Source: Paenibacillus sp. YYML68 (GTDB lineage Bacteria > Bacillota > Bacilli > Paenibacillales > NBRC-103111). Taken from it: a DNA stretch of 64,000 nt. Made by a program: the position numbers and the translations under genes. Shown here one piece after another: positions 1 to 8,956 of the stretch (the stretch's first letter is position 1; the number at the start of each line of letters is the position of its first letter). The stretch is from the NCBI RefSeq assembly GCF_027923405.1, contig NZ_BQYI01000001.1:4592501-4656500 (forward strand), in the 5' to 3' direction. The notes under the pieces were generated by a model. The model made no database searches, was not told where the DNA came from, and saw only the letters and a list, made by a program, of their open reading frames with translations.

Positions 1-1177
1 CTCCATCATTCACACCTAAACTAATTGAATAATTACCGCTTTGCAATCTGGGCATTTTAAAGGTAAATTCAACTTGAATCCTCTCACCTTTTAATAGCGC
101 CCCCGCTTCCCTGCAATTTATATTTCGACTATTAAAATGCAAAACCGCCACTCCATACTGATTAAATATTCCAAAACCTATTATCGGATTTAAAACCTCT
201 TCAAATATTTCTATATCAGCCATAAAAGAAACTTTACTCTCTGTCCCATTTAATATTTCGATGTTTTCCCCTGATAAATTATTAACAAATGCTACTCTTC
301 TTAAGGCTACGACCTCCTTCGAGCCTATAATCTCTACATCCGCTACAGTTTTCCATATAAAATTGTTGGTTTCGTTTGAAAGCAACTCTTCTCTAGGGAT
401 TTTCTTATCTATCACACTGTCACTCGTTGTCTCTGGCAATATGTTGTGTGTCATAAAATTGTAATACTGTTGTATTATATCTTTAGGTTTTCCCCTTTTA
501 TAGACCTTCCCGTCCATAATCCAAATAACATCATTACAAAAATTCTTCACAGATTCCATGTCATGAGTTACAAATAAAATAGCCTTCGCTTGATCCATTA
601 GTTCTTTCATTTTCCTTATAGCTCTTTGCCTAAAACGCACATCTCCAACAGCCAGTGCCTCATCCACGATGAGTATTTCAGGATTCACGGAAACCGCCAC
701 CGAAAAAGCAAGCCTAACAAACATACCTGATGAATACGTTTTTACTGGCTGATAGATGTGATCACCTATTTCAGCAAATGTTAGTATTTCATCCAACTTA
801 CTGTCTATTTCTTCCTTACTTTTCCCTAATATCATACCATTAAAATATATATTTTCTAATCCTGAAAGTTCGGGATTGAATCCTGCTCCCAACTCTAAAA
901 TTGCTGAAACGTTCCCGTTAACCTTGATAGTTCCACTTGTAGGATTCAGCACTCCTGTTATCATTTTCAAAAGAGTTGATTTACCTGCACCATTTTTACC
1001 GATAATAGCAAGAATATCACCTTCATTAACTTGAAATGAAATATTATTCAGTGCATAAAAGTCTTTGTGATATTTTTTCCTAAAAGGATGGATTGATTCT
1101 TTTAATCGATCAATTGGATTTTCGTACATCTTATAAATCTTAGTGAGATTGTCAACATCTATTATAACTTTATTCAT
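1..1177 (-). CDS. Polysaccharide ABC exporter ATPase (Wzt/TagH type), partial
   Basis: This ATP-binding subunit would power export of a lipid-linked surface polysaccharide together with the permease just upstream. Reading from the ATG at 1177, the nucleotide-binding domain shows Walker A GKNGAGKST, a YSSGM signature and Walker B ILIVDEAL followed by the H-loop VTHD. After about residue 250 comes a beta-rich extension of the kind that, in Wzt proteins, recognises the modified end of the glycan. The frame stays open to base 1, so the C-terminus lies outside the window. It starts 9 bp after the permease stop, so the two form an operon. The DNA is much more AT-rich than the rest of the window. 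The family is clear; the exported glycan (O-antigen-like or teichoic acid-like) is not known. Confidence 0.9.
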   Translation of the reverse strand, partial: MNKVIIDVDNLTKIYKMYENPIDRLKESIHPFRKKYHKDFYALNNISFQVNEGDILAIIGKNGAGKSTLLKMITGVLNPTSGTIKVNGNVSAILELGAGFNPELSGLENIYFNGMILGKSKEEIDSKLDEILTFAEIGDHIYQPVKTYSSGMFVRLAFSVAVSVNPEILIVDEALAVGDVRFRQRAIRKMKELMDQAKAILFVTHDMESVKNFCNDVIWIMDGKVYKRGKPKDIIQQYYNFMTHNILPETTSDSVIDKKIPREELLSNETNNFIWKTVADVEIIGSKEVVALRRVAFVNNLSGENIEILNGTESKVSFMADIEIFEEVLNPIIGFGIFNQYGVAVLHFNSRNINCREAGALLKGERIQVEFTFKMPRLQSGNYSISLGVNDG

Positions 1178-1185
1178 ATCATCAC

Positions 1186-1974
1186 CTAAAGGACGTCCGC
1201 AAAATGCGGACGCAATTTTTTATATAGATTATATCCTAAAATCAAAAACACACTTGTAATGAACCAAAAATACGGAGTCAGTGCTGTGTGCTCCCAAAAC
1301 CAAATTTTATGAATAAAACTATCTCTATAGCCCTCAACCAAGTAATAAACTGGATTAAGCTTAAAGAAAAAAACATACTTGTCAGGAAGCATATCTAGCC
1401 CCCAAAATATAGGGGTCAGCCAGAAAAAAAACTGTAACAGCATATTTACAAACTGACCAATATCTTTAAGGAATATTATTAAAGATGAGCTTATCCAGGA
1501 AAGCCCAAGCAACAAGATAATTGTCGATATCGTATAGTAGAAAACCTGAATATTGTACCATGAAAAATCAAAACCATATAAATAAAACATAATGAACAAT
1601 AAAGTGATAAAAAAGAAATGTATAAACAAGGACGAGGTTATCTTTACTAAAACCAACAAACCCACAGGGAAAATCACCTTTTTCACCAAATAACTGCTTT
1701 CTGTAATAGAATTCGTAGCAGTGGATATTGCTTCCGAGAAAAAAAACCATGGAATAATTCCAGCCATAAACCAGAGTATAAATGGAGCATCACTTACAGG
1801 CACCGCTTTAAAACCCACTTCAAAAATAAACCAATAAATAAGAATAGTTATAGCCGGCTGCAAAAATCCCCAAAATACACCAAGATAAGATCCTAAATAC
1901 TTGGATTTTATATCCTTTATAGCCATCTCCCAAATAATAAATTTATACTTAGAAAATTTATTAATAAAAACCAT
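1186..1974 (-). CDS. Polysaccharide ABC exporter permease (Wzm/TagG type)
   Basis: This is an ABC-2 type membrane permease of about 262 residues. It has a short N-terminal amphipathic stretch (MVFINKFSKYKFIIWEMAIK) and about six hydrophobic helices, and the motif DIKSKYLGSYLGVFWGFLQP is typical of the Wzm/TagG/RfbA family. I chose the ATG at 1974 because an AGGGGG ribosome binding site lies about 10 bp upstream. A TTG start three codons earlier would nearly touch that site. The stop is 9 bp before the start of the ATPase gene, which gives the classic permease-ATPase pair. Like its partner it is strongly AT-rich, which fits a horizontally exchanged surface-polysaccharide locus continuing to the left. 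Confidence 0.9.
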   Translation of the reverse strand: MVFINKFSKYKFIIWEMAIKDIKSKYLGSYLGVFWGFLQPAITILIYWFIFEVGFKAVPVSDAPFILWFMAGIIPWFFFSEAISTATNSITESSYLVKKVIFPVGLLVLVKITSSLFIHFFFITLLFIMFYLYGFDFSWYNIQVFYYTISTIILLLGLSWISSSLIIFLKDIGQFVNMLLQFFFWLTPIFWGLDMLPDKYVFFFKLNPVYYLVEGYRDSFIHKIWFWEHTALTPYFWFITSVFLILGYNLYKKLRPHFADVL

Positions 1975-2168
1975 AACGATCAAGCCCCCTATTAAGCAAT
2001 ATCCACAATTTAATATTTATCACAACTAAGAGTTGGTTATCATTATAACAGAGCAAAGTAAAAGATTCTCCAAGCATTTAATTAATCGTACATTTACCAT
2101 GCCTCCTATCTATGATAAAATTTTGTCGTATTCCGAAGAAAATTCCCAATAGACAAAGGAGCAGAACC

Positions 2169-4652
2169 ATGGGCACCAAAAAGTCTCAACCCGGCTACTA
2201 CAGTGGCCTCAAGAAAGAGCAAAATTCATCGGTGAACGCAAACTCCATCCTTTTCTGGACTCTACTAGCCATTACAAGCATACTCATGTTTTGGGCGCCG
2301 TTCCAGAAAGGATTGTTCAACGGTAATTTCACCAGCTTTGAAGGACCGATCTACTCCTCCTTAGTATGGACGAGCATTCTGTTCATTTTGTTGTCCTTTC
2401 TCTTATTTTACCACTGGAAAATCTCAACACAAGCGGATTTGCTAACAATTGCGATCTGGTTACTCCCGCTCTCGTATCTCATATCGGCCATGGGAGCTGC
2501 CTCAGCCTCGCTCGCGTTTAACTTGTTCTACATTCAGCTAATTTATGTAGCATTTTTCCTGTTGGCGTACTATATATCCCACAAGGAAGCCGGCTTCACA
2601 GCTATGCGTTACGTGTTCATCGCTTCTGCGTACTTGATTGTAGCATTTGGCGTACTGAACTGGCTAGGTCTAAAGGAGGCAGCATTCTCTGCTGTCAAAT
2701 GGTTCGCTTCCGACATGGGGGCACTTAACTATTACGAGCATGCCGTCATGGCCGACTCGAACGGACCACGATTAACGTCGGTGTTCCAATACGCCAATAC
2801 GTACGCAGGCTATTTGATACCCGTACTGCTCATTGCCGTTCATCTGCTCGTCACCTCGAAGCGGTGGTATGGGATGGCGCTGCATGCATTGTTCGTCGTG
2901 CCGATCATCATCTCCTTCTTCGTGACATTGTCGCGCGGCGCGCTCGTTATACTTCCAGTCGTCGTCCTGCTTGTCCTGCCGTTCCTTAAGATTCATCGTC
3001 AGGTCGCGTACTTGTTCCATCTTGGCGTATCGTTCGTATTATCCTTCATCATCTTGACGGATGTCACGAACGCCGGAGTGCAGCTGTTCAGCCAATACGA
3101 TGCGGCACTTGTGCGCAGTAGCTGGACGAGCTTACTCACCTGCTCCATTGGTTATACCATTATGGCTGTAGCCTTTCAACAATTCGTGGACCCGCGTCTA
3201 GACAAAGTGTTGGCTTCGCTTCAGCGTCGCAGGTTCTCCCAGATCGGTATTCCGGTTGTCGCCATCATCGCAGGAACGATAGGCGCAGCTCTGCTTCTCA
3301 CCGATTCGGGCGTCACCAAGCTACTGCCTGACAATATCCGGACTCGTGTCGAAAATATCAACCTTCAGCAGCACTCCGTCCTAGAGCGGGGTACCTTCTA
3401 CAAGGACGCTACGAAAGTATTCGAGGACTACCCTATATTTGGGGCGGGCGGCGGCGCCTGGAGTGCTCTATACGAGAAGTATCAGAACAACCCTTATGTG
3501 AGCAGACAGGCACACAATTTCTATCTGCAATATTTAGTGGAGACGGGAATTGTAGGTGCAATCTTCTTTATCTTAATAGTCGCCGCGATATTCTATCTGT
3601 ACATTCGTAATTATCGCAAGCAGGAAGAAGAGCAGCGTGATGGTCGCTTCATCTTCTACATCATGGCCATCGGCCTGCTCGTTCACAGTGCGCTCGATTT
3701 CGACTTAAGCTATGTATACTTGGGACTGCTGCTCTTCTTCTGCTTCGGTATGATGATCGCTGGCGAGCAGAGAGAGCTTACATCTACACTTACGAATAAG
3801 CTCTCGCGGTACAAGTGGGCTTACCCGTCCATCACCGCGCTGCTTGCATTCATCATCTTGTTCAACTCCATCCAGTTGGTGAGCGCAGGCCGTAGCTATA
3901 ACGAAAGCATTAAGCTGCTGAACAGCGGAAACACAGACTTCCATCAAATTACTGCGCCGCTCAACGAAGCTCTCGAGCTCCGTCCGGCACATCCGGAATA
4001 CACGCTGCAGAAGGTGGCAATCTTGTTCCAGGTGTACCAGCAGTCGCAGAACGAACAGTTCTACAACGAGGCCGTTACGCTGATCGATGCCGCTCGTGAG
4101 AAGGAGCCGTTCGACTTCTTCCTGATGGAGCGTAAGCTGCAGAGCTATCTGTTGAAAAACAACCAGCAAGAGGCTCTCACACTTGCAACAGAGCAGCTTA
4201 ACAACTTCCCGTGGAAGGTCGCCCTGTACGAGACAGCGATCGACTTGAGCACGAAGCTGGGGCTTCAAGCGTTCGACAAGCGTGATCAAGCGACGCAGGA
4301 TCAACATTGGGCGCTGGCGCTGGACATCTATAAGCGCTTCGAGGCTCAACAGCAGCAGCTAGCGAGCTTACCGAAGGAGCAGCTGCAAGGTAATCCGTTC
4401 GACCCAACGCCTGGCATGGGCTTCTCGCTTGGCCAAATTCACTATCTGCAAGGCCGATACGACCAAGCGGAAGCGATGCTGCGCCTGGGCGTCTCGGAGG
4501 ATCTGAATGACACCGTCAGCCGTCAGTCTGCTCGCTGGCTGCTCGCAGCGCTCCAGAAGCAAGGCAAGAACGATCCTGCGTTGCTGGATAAGCTACTCGC
4601 GGTGGATCCGGCTGAGAGAGGACAGATTGATCAGCTCGTGAATTTAAAATAA
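2169..4652 (+). CDS. O-antigen ligase/polymerase family membrane protein with TPR-like tail
   Basis: A protein of about 827 residues. Residues 30 to 560 carry roughly a dozen hydrophobic segments, with a Wzy_C/WaaL-type core: SRGALVI after a central helix and the large loop containing PIFGAGGGAW and RQAHNFYLQYLVETG. The last 250 residues are soluble and look like TPR helices (LELRPAHPEYTLQKVAILF and AEAMLRLGVSEDLND). Such proteins join or polymerise surface glycans at the outer face of the membrane. The ATG at 2169 follows AAAGGAG by 7 bp; an upstream in-frame start at 2112 has no such site. It is divergent from the Wzm/Wzt pair, which suggests a shared role in cell-surface polysaccharide. 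The exact substrate cannot be read from sequence. Confidence 0.85.
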   Translation: MGTKKSQPGYYSGLKKEQNSSVNANSILFWTLLAITSILMFWAPFQKGLFNGNFTSFEGPIYSSLVWTSILFILLSFLLFYHWKISTQADLLTIAIWLLPLSYLISAMGAASASLAFNLFYIQLIYVAFFLLAYYISHKEAGFTAMRYVFIASAYLIVAFGVLNWLGLKEAAFSAVKWFASDMGALNYYEHAVMADSNGPRLTSVFQYANTYAGYLIPVLLIAVHLLVTSKRWYGMALHALFVVPIIISFFVTLSRGALVILPVVVLLVLPFLKIHRQVAYLFHLGVSFVLSFIILTDVTNAGVQLFSQYDAALVRSSWTSLLTCSIGYTIMAVAFQQFVDPRLDKVLASLQRRRFSQIGIPVVAIIAGTIGAALLLTDSGVTKLLPDNIRTRVENINLQQHSVLERGTFYKDATKVFEDYPIFGAGGGAWSALYEKYQNNPYVSRQAHNFYLQYLVETGIVGAIFFILIVAAIFYLYIRNYRKQEEEQRDGRFIFYIMAIGLLVHSALDFDLSYVYLGLLLFFCFGMMIAGEQRELTSTLTNKLSRYKWAYPSITALLAFIILFNSIQLVSAGRSYNESIKLLNSGNTDFHQITAPLNEALELRPAHPEYTLQKVAILFQVYQQSQNEQFYNEAVTLIDAAREKEPFDFFLMERKLQSYLLKNNQQEALTLATEQLNNFPWKVALYETAIDLSTKLGLQAFDKRDQATQDQHWALALDIYKRFEAQQQQLASLPKEQLQGNPFDPTPGMGFSLGQIHYLQGRYDQAEAMLRLGVSEDLNDTVSRQSARWLLAALQKQGKNDPALLDKLLAVDPAERGQIDQLVNLK

Positions 4653-4657
4653 TACGT

Positions 4658-4689
4658 AAGAGCCTGCTCCCGATCTGGAGCAGGCTCTT
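4658..4689. terminator. Bidirectional hairpin terminator
   Basis: A perfect 13-bp stem, AAGAGCCTGCTCC at 4658-4670 and its complement at 4677-4689, closes a 6-base loop. It lies between convergent genes: the stop at 4652 on the plus strand and the stop at 4697 on the minus strand. It can serve both. Confidence 0.85.
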
Positions 4690-4696
4690 CTTGCAT

Positions 4697-5413
4697 CTAT
4701 GGTCTTCGTACCACTCGGCTTACCGCGGCGTACAATAGCTGCCAGCCGCTGGACATATCGCACAGCTGCGGGTTAGCAGTGTAGTCCAGCTCCGTCAGCA
4801 GCTCCTGTGCTGCACGGTCAGCGGCAGCACCCTTACCTCGCTTGGCGCCTGAGCTGCCTGCCTTGCCTTTGCGAGCTGCTGGACTGGCCGAAGCGTCTCC
4901 TGAAGACAGGCCAGATGCAGGACTTACGCCGGGCACTGCATCCACACCAGACTGTGCGCCTACACTTGTTGCAGCCGCTGTGCTCGGTGCAGCCGCCTTC
5001 TTCGGCGGACGCCCCCTCTTCCGCGCCGGCGGTTCCACAGCCCCCTCCGCTGACGCCACCCGCTCCTGCGAGGCGGCTGCAGCGTTCGGCGATGCCGCCT
5101 GCCCGTTGAGCGCCTCTGCTTCGCTACGAGCCGCCGAGCTCGCCTTCGGCGGCCGACCTCTGCGCCGTGCAGGCGCATCCGCTACCGCCGCCCGTTCCTG
5201 CGACGCCCCGCCTTGGCTCGCCGCAGCTTCTCCAGCCGCCACACCCGCCTTCGGCGGGCGGCCTCTGCGCCTTGCAGGCGCATCAGGTGCCGCAGGCTCC
5301 TTACCCGGAACCGCCTTGCCACCCTCCAACACCTTCAGCTCCGGCTGATCGTTCCGTCCATTCGCATGCCGTCGCTCCTTCGCCTTCATCCGCTCCCGTT
5401 TACGCTTGGACAT
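4697..5413 (-). CDS. Basic low-complexity protein with three AT-hook motifs
   Basis: A protein of 238 residues. The N-terminus is Lys/Arg-rich (MSKRKRERMKAKERR). The middle is a disordered Ala/Ser-rich region with three AT-hooks: RRRGRPPK at about residues 48-55 and 83-90, and RKRGRPPK at 131-138. The GRP cores are embedded in basic residues, the pattern that inserts into the minor groove of AT-rich DNA in eukaryotic HMGA proteins. The last 35 residues (around ELLTELDYTANPQL and GWQLLYAAVSRVV) look folded and may be a contact surface. It starts 21 bp after the SNF2 gene stop with its own GGGAGGA site, so it is very probably the last gene of that operon. I recognise no named family. A role in guiding the SNF2 ATPase to DNA is inference only. 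Confidence 0.75.
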   Translation of the reverse strand: MSKRKRERMKAKERRHANGRNDQPELKVLEGGKAVPGKEPAAPDAPARRRGRPPKAGVAAGEAAASQGGASQERAAVADAPARRRGRPPKASSAARSEAEALNGQAASPNAAAASQERVASAEGAVEPPARKRGRPPKKAAAPSTAAATSVGAQSGVDAVPGVSPASGLSSGDASASPAARKGKAGSSGAKRGKGAAADRAAQELLTELDYTANPQLCDMSSGWQLLYAAVSRVVRRP

Positions 5414-5434
5414 ACCACGTTCCTCCCTTCCTCA

Positions 5435-8400
5435 TCATTTGCCACCAATCCATTCCCGCCGCAAGGCGAACAGCTCCTGCAGCTCGCTTGTCGACATCTC
5501 GGTCACCCAGTTCTCGCCTGCGCCGACGATCTGCTGACTCAAGCCCAGCTTGCGCTCGATCATCTCATCGATCCGTTCCTCAAGTGTGCCGAGCGTCACG
5601 AACTTGTGCACCTGTACGTTGCGAGTTTGTCCGATTCGGAAGGCTCGGTCCGTCGCCTGGTTCTCCACCGCCGGATTCCACCACCGGTCGAAGTGAAACA
5701 CATGATTCGCACTCGTCAGATTCAAGCCCGTGCCCCCAGCCTTCAGCGATAGGATGAAGATGCTCTTACTCTTGCTCGACGCAACCCGACCCGCGCTCGT
5801 CCCTGCACCTGTGCCGTCAGCCGAGCCTGCGCCAGCCTCCGACATTTTGCCTTGGAACTCCTCGATCATCCGATCCCGCTGCGCCTTCGGCACGCCTCCG
5901 TGCAGGAACAGCACACGCTCATCCCGCTCCTGCTCCAGCACCGCCTTCAGCATATGTCCCATCTCGACGAACTGGGTGAAAATCAGGCAGCTGTCCCCTT
6001 CCTCGCGCAGCTCCTGCACCATCTCCACGAGCCGCTCCACCTTCGCCGATCGCCCCTCCCAAGAGACTTCACCGGACTCCTTCAGAAACATCGCCGGATG
6101 GTTGCAGATTTGCTTCAGCTTCGTCAAGGTGGCAAGAATGAGTCCGCGCTTCTCCATGCCGCTGAGCGTGTCGATTCGGTTCATCAGGTCCTGAACCACA
6201 TTCTCATACAGCCCCGCCTGCTCCAGCGTAAGAGGGACGTACACCTTGCTCTCATACTTGTCCGGCAGGTCCAGCTGAATCGCCGGGTCCTTCTTCACAC
6301 GCCGCAGCAGGAACGGACGGATCAGCTTCTGCACTTGACCGACAAGCTCCGGCTCGCCGCCCTTCTCGATCGGCTGCACGTACTTATGACGGAAGGCGTT
6401 CAAGCTGCCCAGATAGCCAGGGTTCATATAATCAAAGATCGACCACAGCTCCGTCAACCGATTCTCAATCGGTGTACCCGTGAGTGCGATCCGATGATGT
6501 GCATCCAGACGACGAACCGCCGCGGACTGCTTCGTGCTCACGTTCTTAATATTTTGCGCCTCATCAAGGCCGATAACATCCCAAGTTACCCTGGACAGCT
6601 CCTCTTCATCCAGCTGTGCGAGGTTGTACGACGTCAGCACGAGATCGTAGCCGTGAACCGACTCCACGAACGCCTCACCCCTCGGACGCTGCGTGCCGTA
6701 ATGAAGGTAGATACGCAGCGAAGGGGCGAATCGCTCCAGCTCCTTCTGCCAATTACCTAGCACGGACGTCGGACAGATCAGCAGCGCAGGTGCTTGAGCG
6801 TCTACATGCACGACACCGCTAGTCGACCTGCCTCCTTGAACAGCACCATCACCGGCCTTCGCCCCTTGCACTCCACCTTCAGCAGCCTCCCCGCGACGTG
6901 CAGACCCATCGCCCCGTGAATGGAGCAAGTACGAGATGAACTGGATCGTCTTGCCCAGACCCATGTCATCGGCAAGACACGCACCGAAGCCGAATCGCCG
7001 CATGAACAGGAGCCACGACACACCTTCCTTCTGGTAGTTACGCAGACTCGCCTGCAGCCCCTCTGGCTGCTCGACGAGCGGAATTCGGTCTGTATGCTGC
7101 AGCTGCCCGATCAAGCCAGCCATATGCTTATTCAGCTCTACCTCCATGCGTAGCTGACGGAGCGCATCCTCATCTACTGCTTCCTCGCCAAGCATACCCG
7201 CCCCCGTATCATCACGAGCCTCCGCGCCGAGCATATGCAGCTCCAGCACCTCGCGGAACGTCAGCCCCTTCTTGCCCACCTGCTTCATAGCCTGCTGGAC
7301 CGACGCGATGAAGGCAGGGTCAAGCTGTATCCACCGTCCCTTGAAAAAGAGCAGCCGCTTCTTCTCCGCAGCCAGCTGCGCGAACTGCTCCTCGGTCAGA
7401 TCCAGCTCGCCGACCGCAACTCGCCAGTCGAAGCGCATCAGCTGATTCGCCCCGAAGAACGACTCCCCGCTCGAGCCGACCGACGACTTCAGCTTCGCCT
7501 TCAGCCTCGGCTGCGTCCGTCTCAGCTCCTCCCACCACGCGGGCAGCAGCACGGTATAGCCAGCGGCCAGTAGCCGCAGGCTCGTCTCATTCAGGAACGT
7601 CCACGCCTCACTATCCGTCAGATGAGACTTCAGCCGGACTGTCTCGCGTACCACGGCTGTCTGCCGTTCAGACGCAGCCAGCTCAGGTGCAGCTAGCAGC
7701 GCCCGCTGCAGCGCCGACTCCAATCTCCGACCGACGGATTCAATACTGCCCCAGTCGTCAGGGATACCCGTAGCAGCAGCACGCTGCATGGAGCCTCTTG
7801 TCCGCCTTCTCTGACCTTCGACTTCTCCCAGCACCCGCACAGAGTCCGAGCCGCTCTCCAGCTCTACCACTACATCCGGCCGCTGCTTATCCTGCAGTAC
7901 AATCCGCAGACGCCACTCCTCGTTCGTTGCGAGACCTACCATCTGCTCAACAGCCACACTCGGATCAGCCTCAATGTCCTCAACGTCCACAGGTCCCTCT
8001 CCATCAGACATCATCATCGCCAGCTCCGGCTCGACCAGCTGCAAGCATACACGGAACGGCACGTCATCCTTGCGCCAGCCCGCCTTCGTCAGCCAGTCCT
8101 CCTCATCCAGCGGCACACCGCTTGTACCAACTAGCTCCACCTCGTCTAGCATACGGACAAGCGGCTGCTCCTCCACAAGAGCTCCCCACGCCTGCTGGAC
8201 CGCAGGCTCCGTCCCAAGCAGCTCCTCCAGCACTTGCGTCAGCCATACATCTACATCAATCCCACAGTCATGCGCCAGCGTGTACAGCTTACGCAACGCT
8301 TCAGCGCGTGCTGATGCCTCTTCGCCTACAGCCCCGCTTCCTTGCGAGCCTACCGCTACCACCTCATCTAACCCGCCAGCATCAGCGCCTGTACTAGCAC

Positions 8401-8956
8401 TAGCACCTGTACTAGCACCTGTACTAGCACCTGTACTAGCACCTGTACTAGCACCTGTACTATCACCTATACTAGCCCCCGCACCTGCACCTGCGCCAGA
8501 CACCTGCACTGCCGTCGGCGCGCCCGCCGGTCCCTGCGCCCCCTGCTCAATTATCGCGTCATCCTCCGGCTTATACAGCCTCCACCTGCGCACACCCGCC
8601 TGCCATTCGTCCGCACACGGCACATACCAGCCTTTGGCGATCGCCTCCAGCAGCAAGCCCGCAGCCTCCTGAGCCTTCAGCAGCACCTCATCCCAGGCTA
8701 GCGATACATGCAGCGATACGCCCGGATTTGCCAAGTAATCGAGCGCTTGGTACGGTGACAGCAAGAGCGCCTGCTCGCGCTCGCCTGTCCCTTGCTCCAG
8801 CAGCGTGCCGTACAGGCTCGCTCGATGCCAAGCGAACAACCTCCGGCGCAGCTCAAGCACGCTCAGCATGCCACCATCCTCATACATGGCCCACAGCAGC
8901 CAGTGACCGTCCTCCCGCCGCTCTCCATGAACGTGAACCGTATTCAACAGACGCAT
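5435..8956 (-). CDS. SNF2-family DEAD/DEAH-box ATPase (YwqA-like)
   Basis: A SWI2/SNF2-type double-stranded DNA translocase of 1173 residues. The N-terminal half carries the bacterial SNF2-associated region. The ATPase begins with motif I ADDMGLGKTIQ at about residue 665. It continues with the DEAQ box (GLDEAQNIKN, about 798), LTGTPIEN, and the C-terminal lobe with SLKAGGTGLNLTSANHV and FDRWWNPAVENQATDR, ending at about residue 1095. The start codon overlaps the stop of the SWIM-domain gene (TAATG), so translation is coupled. B. subtilis has the adjacent pair ywqB/ywqA of the same two families. Two Gly/Ser/Ala-rich inserts break up the protein, one encoded by a 12-bp tandem repeat. The biological role is unknown; nucleoprotein remodelling or RNA polymerase recycling (RapA-like) are possibilities. 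Confidence 0.93.
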   Translation of the reverse strand: MRLLNTVHVHGERREDGHWLLWAMYEDGGMLSVLELRRRLFAWHRASLYGTLLEQGTGEREQALLLSPYQALDYLANPGVSLHVSLAWDEVLLKAQEAAGLLLEAIAKGWYVPCADEWQAGVRRWRLYKPEDDAIIEQGAQGPAGAPTAVQVSGAGAGAGASIGDSTGASTGASTGASTGASTGASASTGADAGGLDEVVAVGSQGSGAVGEEASARAEALRKLYTLAHDCGIDVDVWLTQVLEELLGTEPAVQQAWGALVEEQPLVRMLDEVELVGTSGVPLDEEDWLTKAGWRKDDVPFRVCLQLVEPELAMMMSDGEGPVDVEDIEADPSVAVEQMVGLATNEEWRLRIVLQDKQRPDVVVELESGSDSVRVLGEVEGQRRRTRGSMQRAAATGIPDDWGSIESVGRRLESALQRALLAAPELAASERQTAVVRETVRLKSHLTDSEAWTFLNETSLRLLAAGYTVLLPAWWEELRRTQPRLKAKLKSSVGSSGESFFGANQLMRFDWRVAVGELDLTEEQFAQLAAEKKRLLFFKGRWIQLDPAFIASVQQAMKQVGKKGLTFREVLELHMLGAEARDDTGAGMLGEEAVDEDALRQLRMEVELNKHMAGLIGQLQHTDRIPLVEQPEGLQASLRNYQKEGVSWLLFMRRFGFGACLADDMGLGKTIQFISYLLHSRGDGSARRGEAAEGGVQGAKAGDGAVQGGRSTSGVVHVDAQAPALLICPTSVLGNWQKELERFAPSLRIYLHYGTQRPRGEAFVESVHGYDLVLTSYNLAQLDEEELSRVTWDVIGLDEAQNIKNVSTKQSAAVRRLDAHHRIALTGTPIENRLTELWSIFDYMNPGYLGSLNAFRHKYVQPIEKGGEPELVGQVQKLIRPFLLRRVKKDPAIQLDLPDKYESKVYVPLTLEQAGLYENVVQDLMNRIDTLSGMEKRGLILATLTKLKQICNHPAMFLKESGEVSWEGRSAKVERLVEMVQELREEGDSCLIFTQFVEMGHMLKAVLEQERDERVLFLHGGVPKAQRDRMIEEFQGKMSEAGAGSADGTGAGTSAGRVASSKSKSIFILSLKAGGTGLNLTSANHVFHFDRWWNPAVENQATDRAFRIGQTRNVQVHKFVTLGTLEERIDEMIERKLGLSQQIVGAGENWVTEMSTSELQELFALRREWIGGK
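8389..8466. repeat. 12-bp tandem repeat inside the SNF2 gene
   Basis: About six and a half copies of CTGTACTAGCAC with small changes, from 8389 to 8466. On the coding (minus) strand they give a run of Gly-Ala-Ser-Thr units in a linker of the SNF2 protein. The unit is a multiple of three, so copy-number change would lengthen or shorten the linker without a frameshift. Confidence 0.9.
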
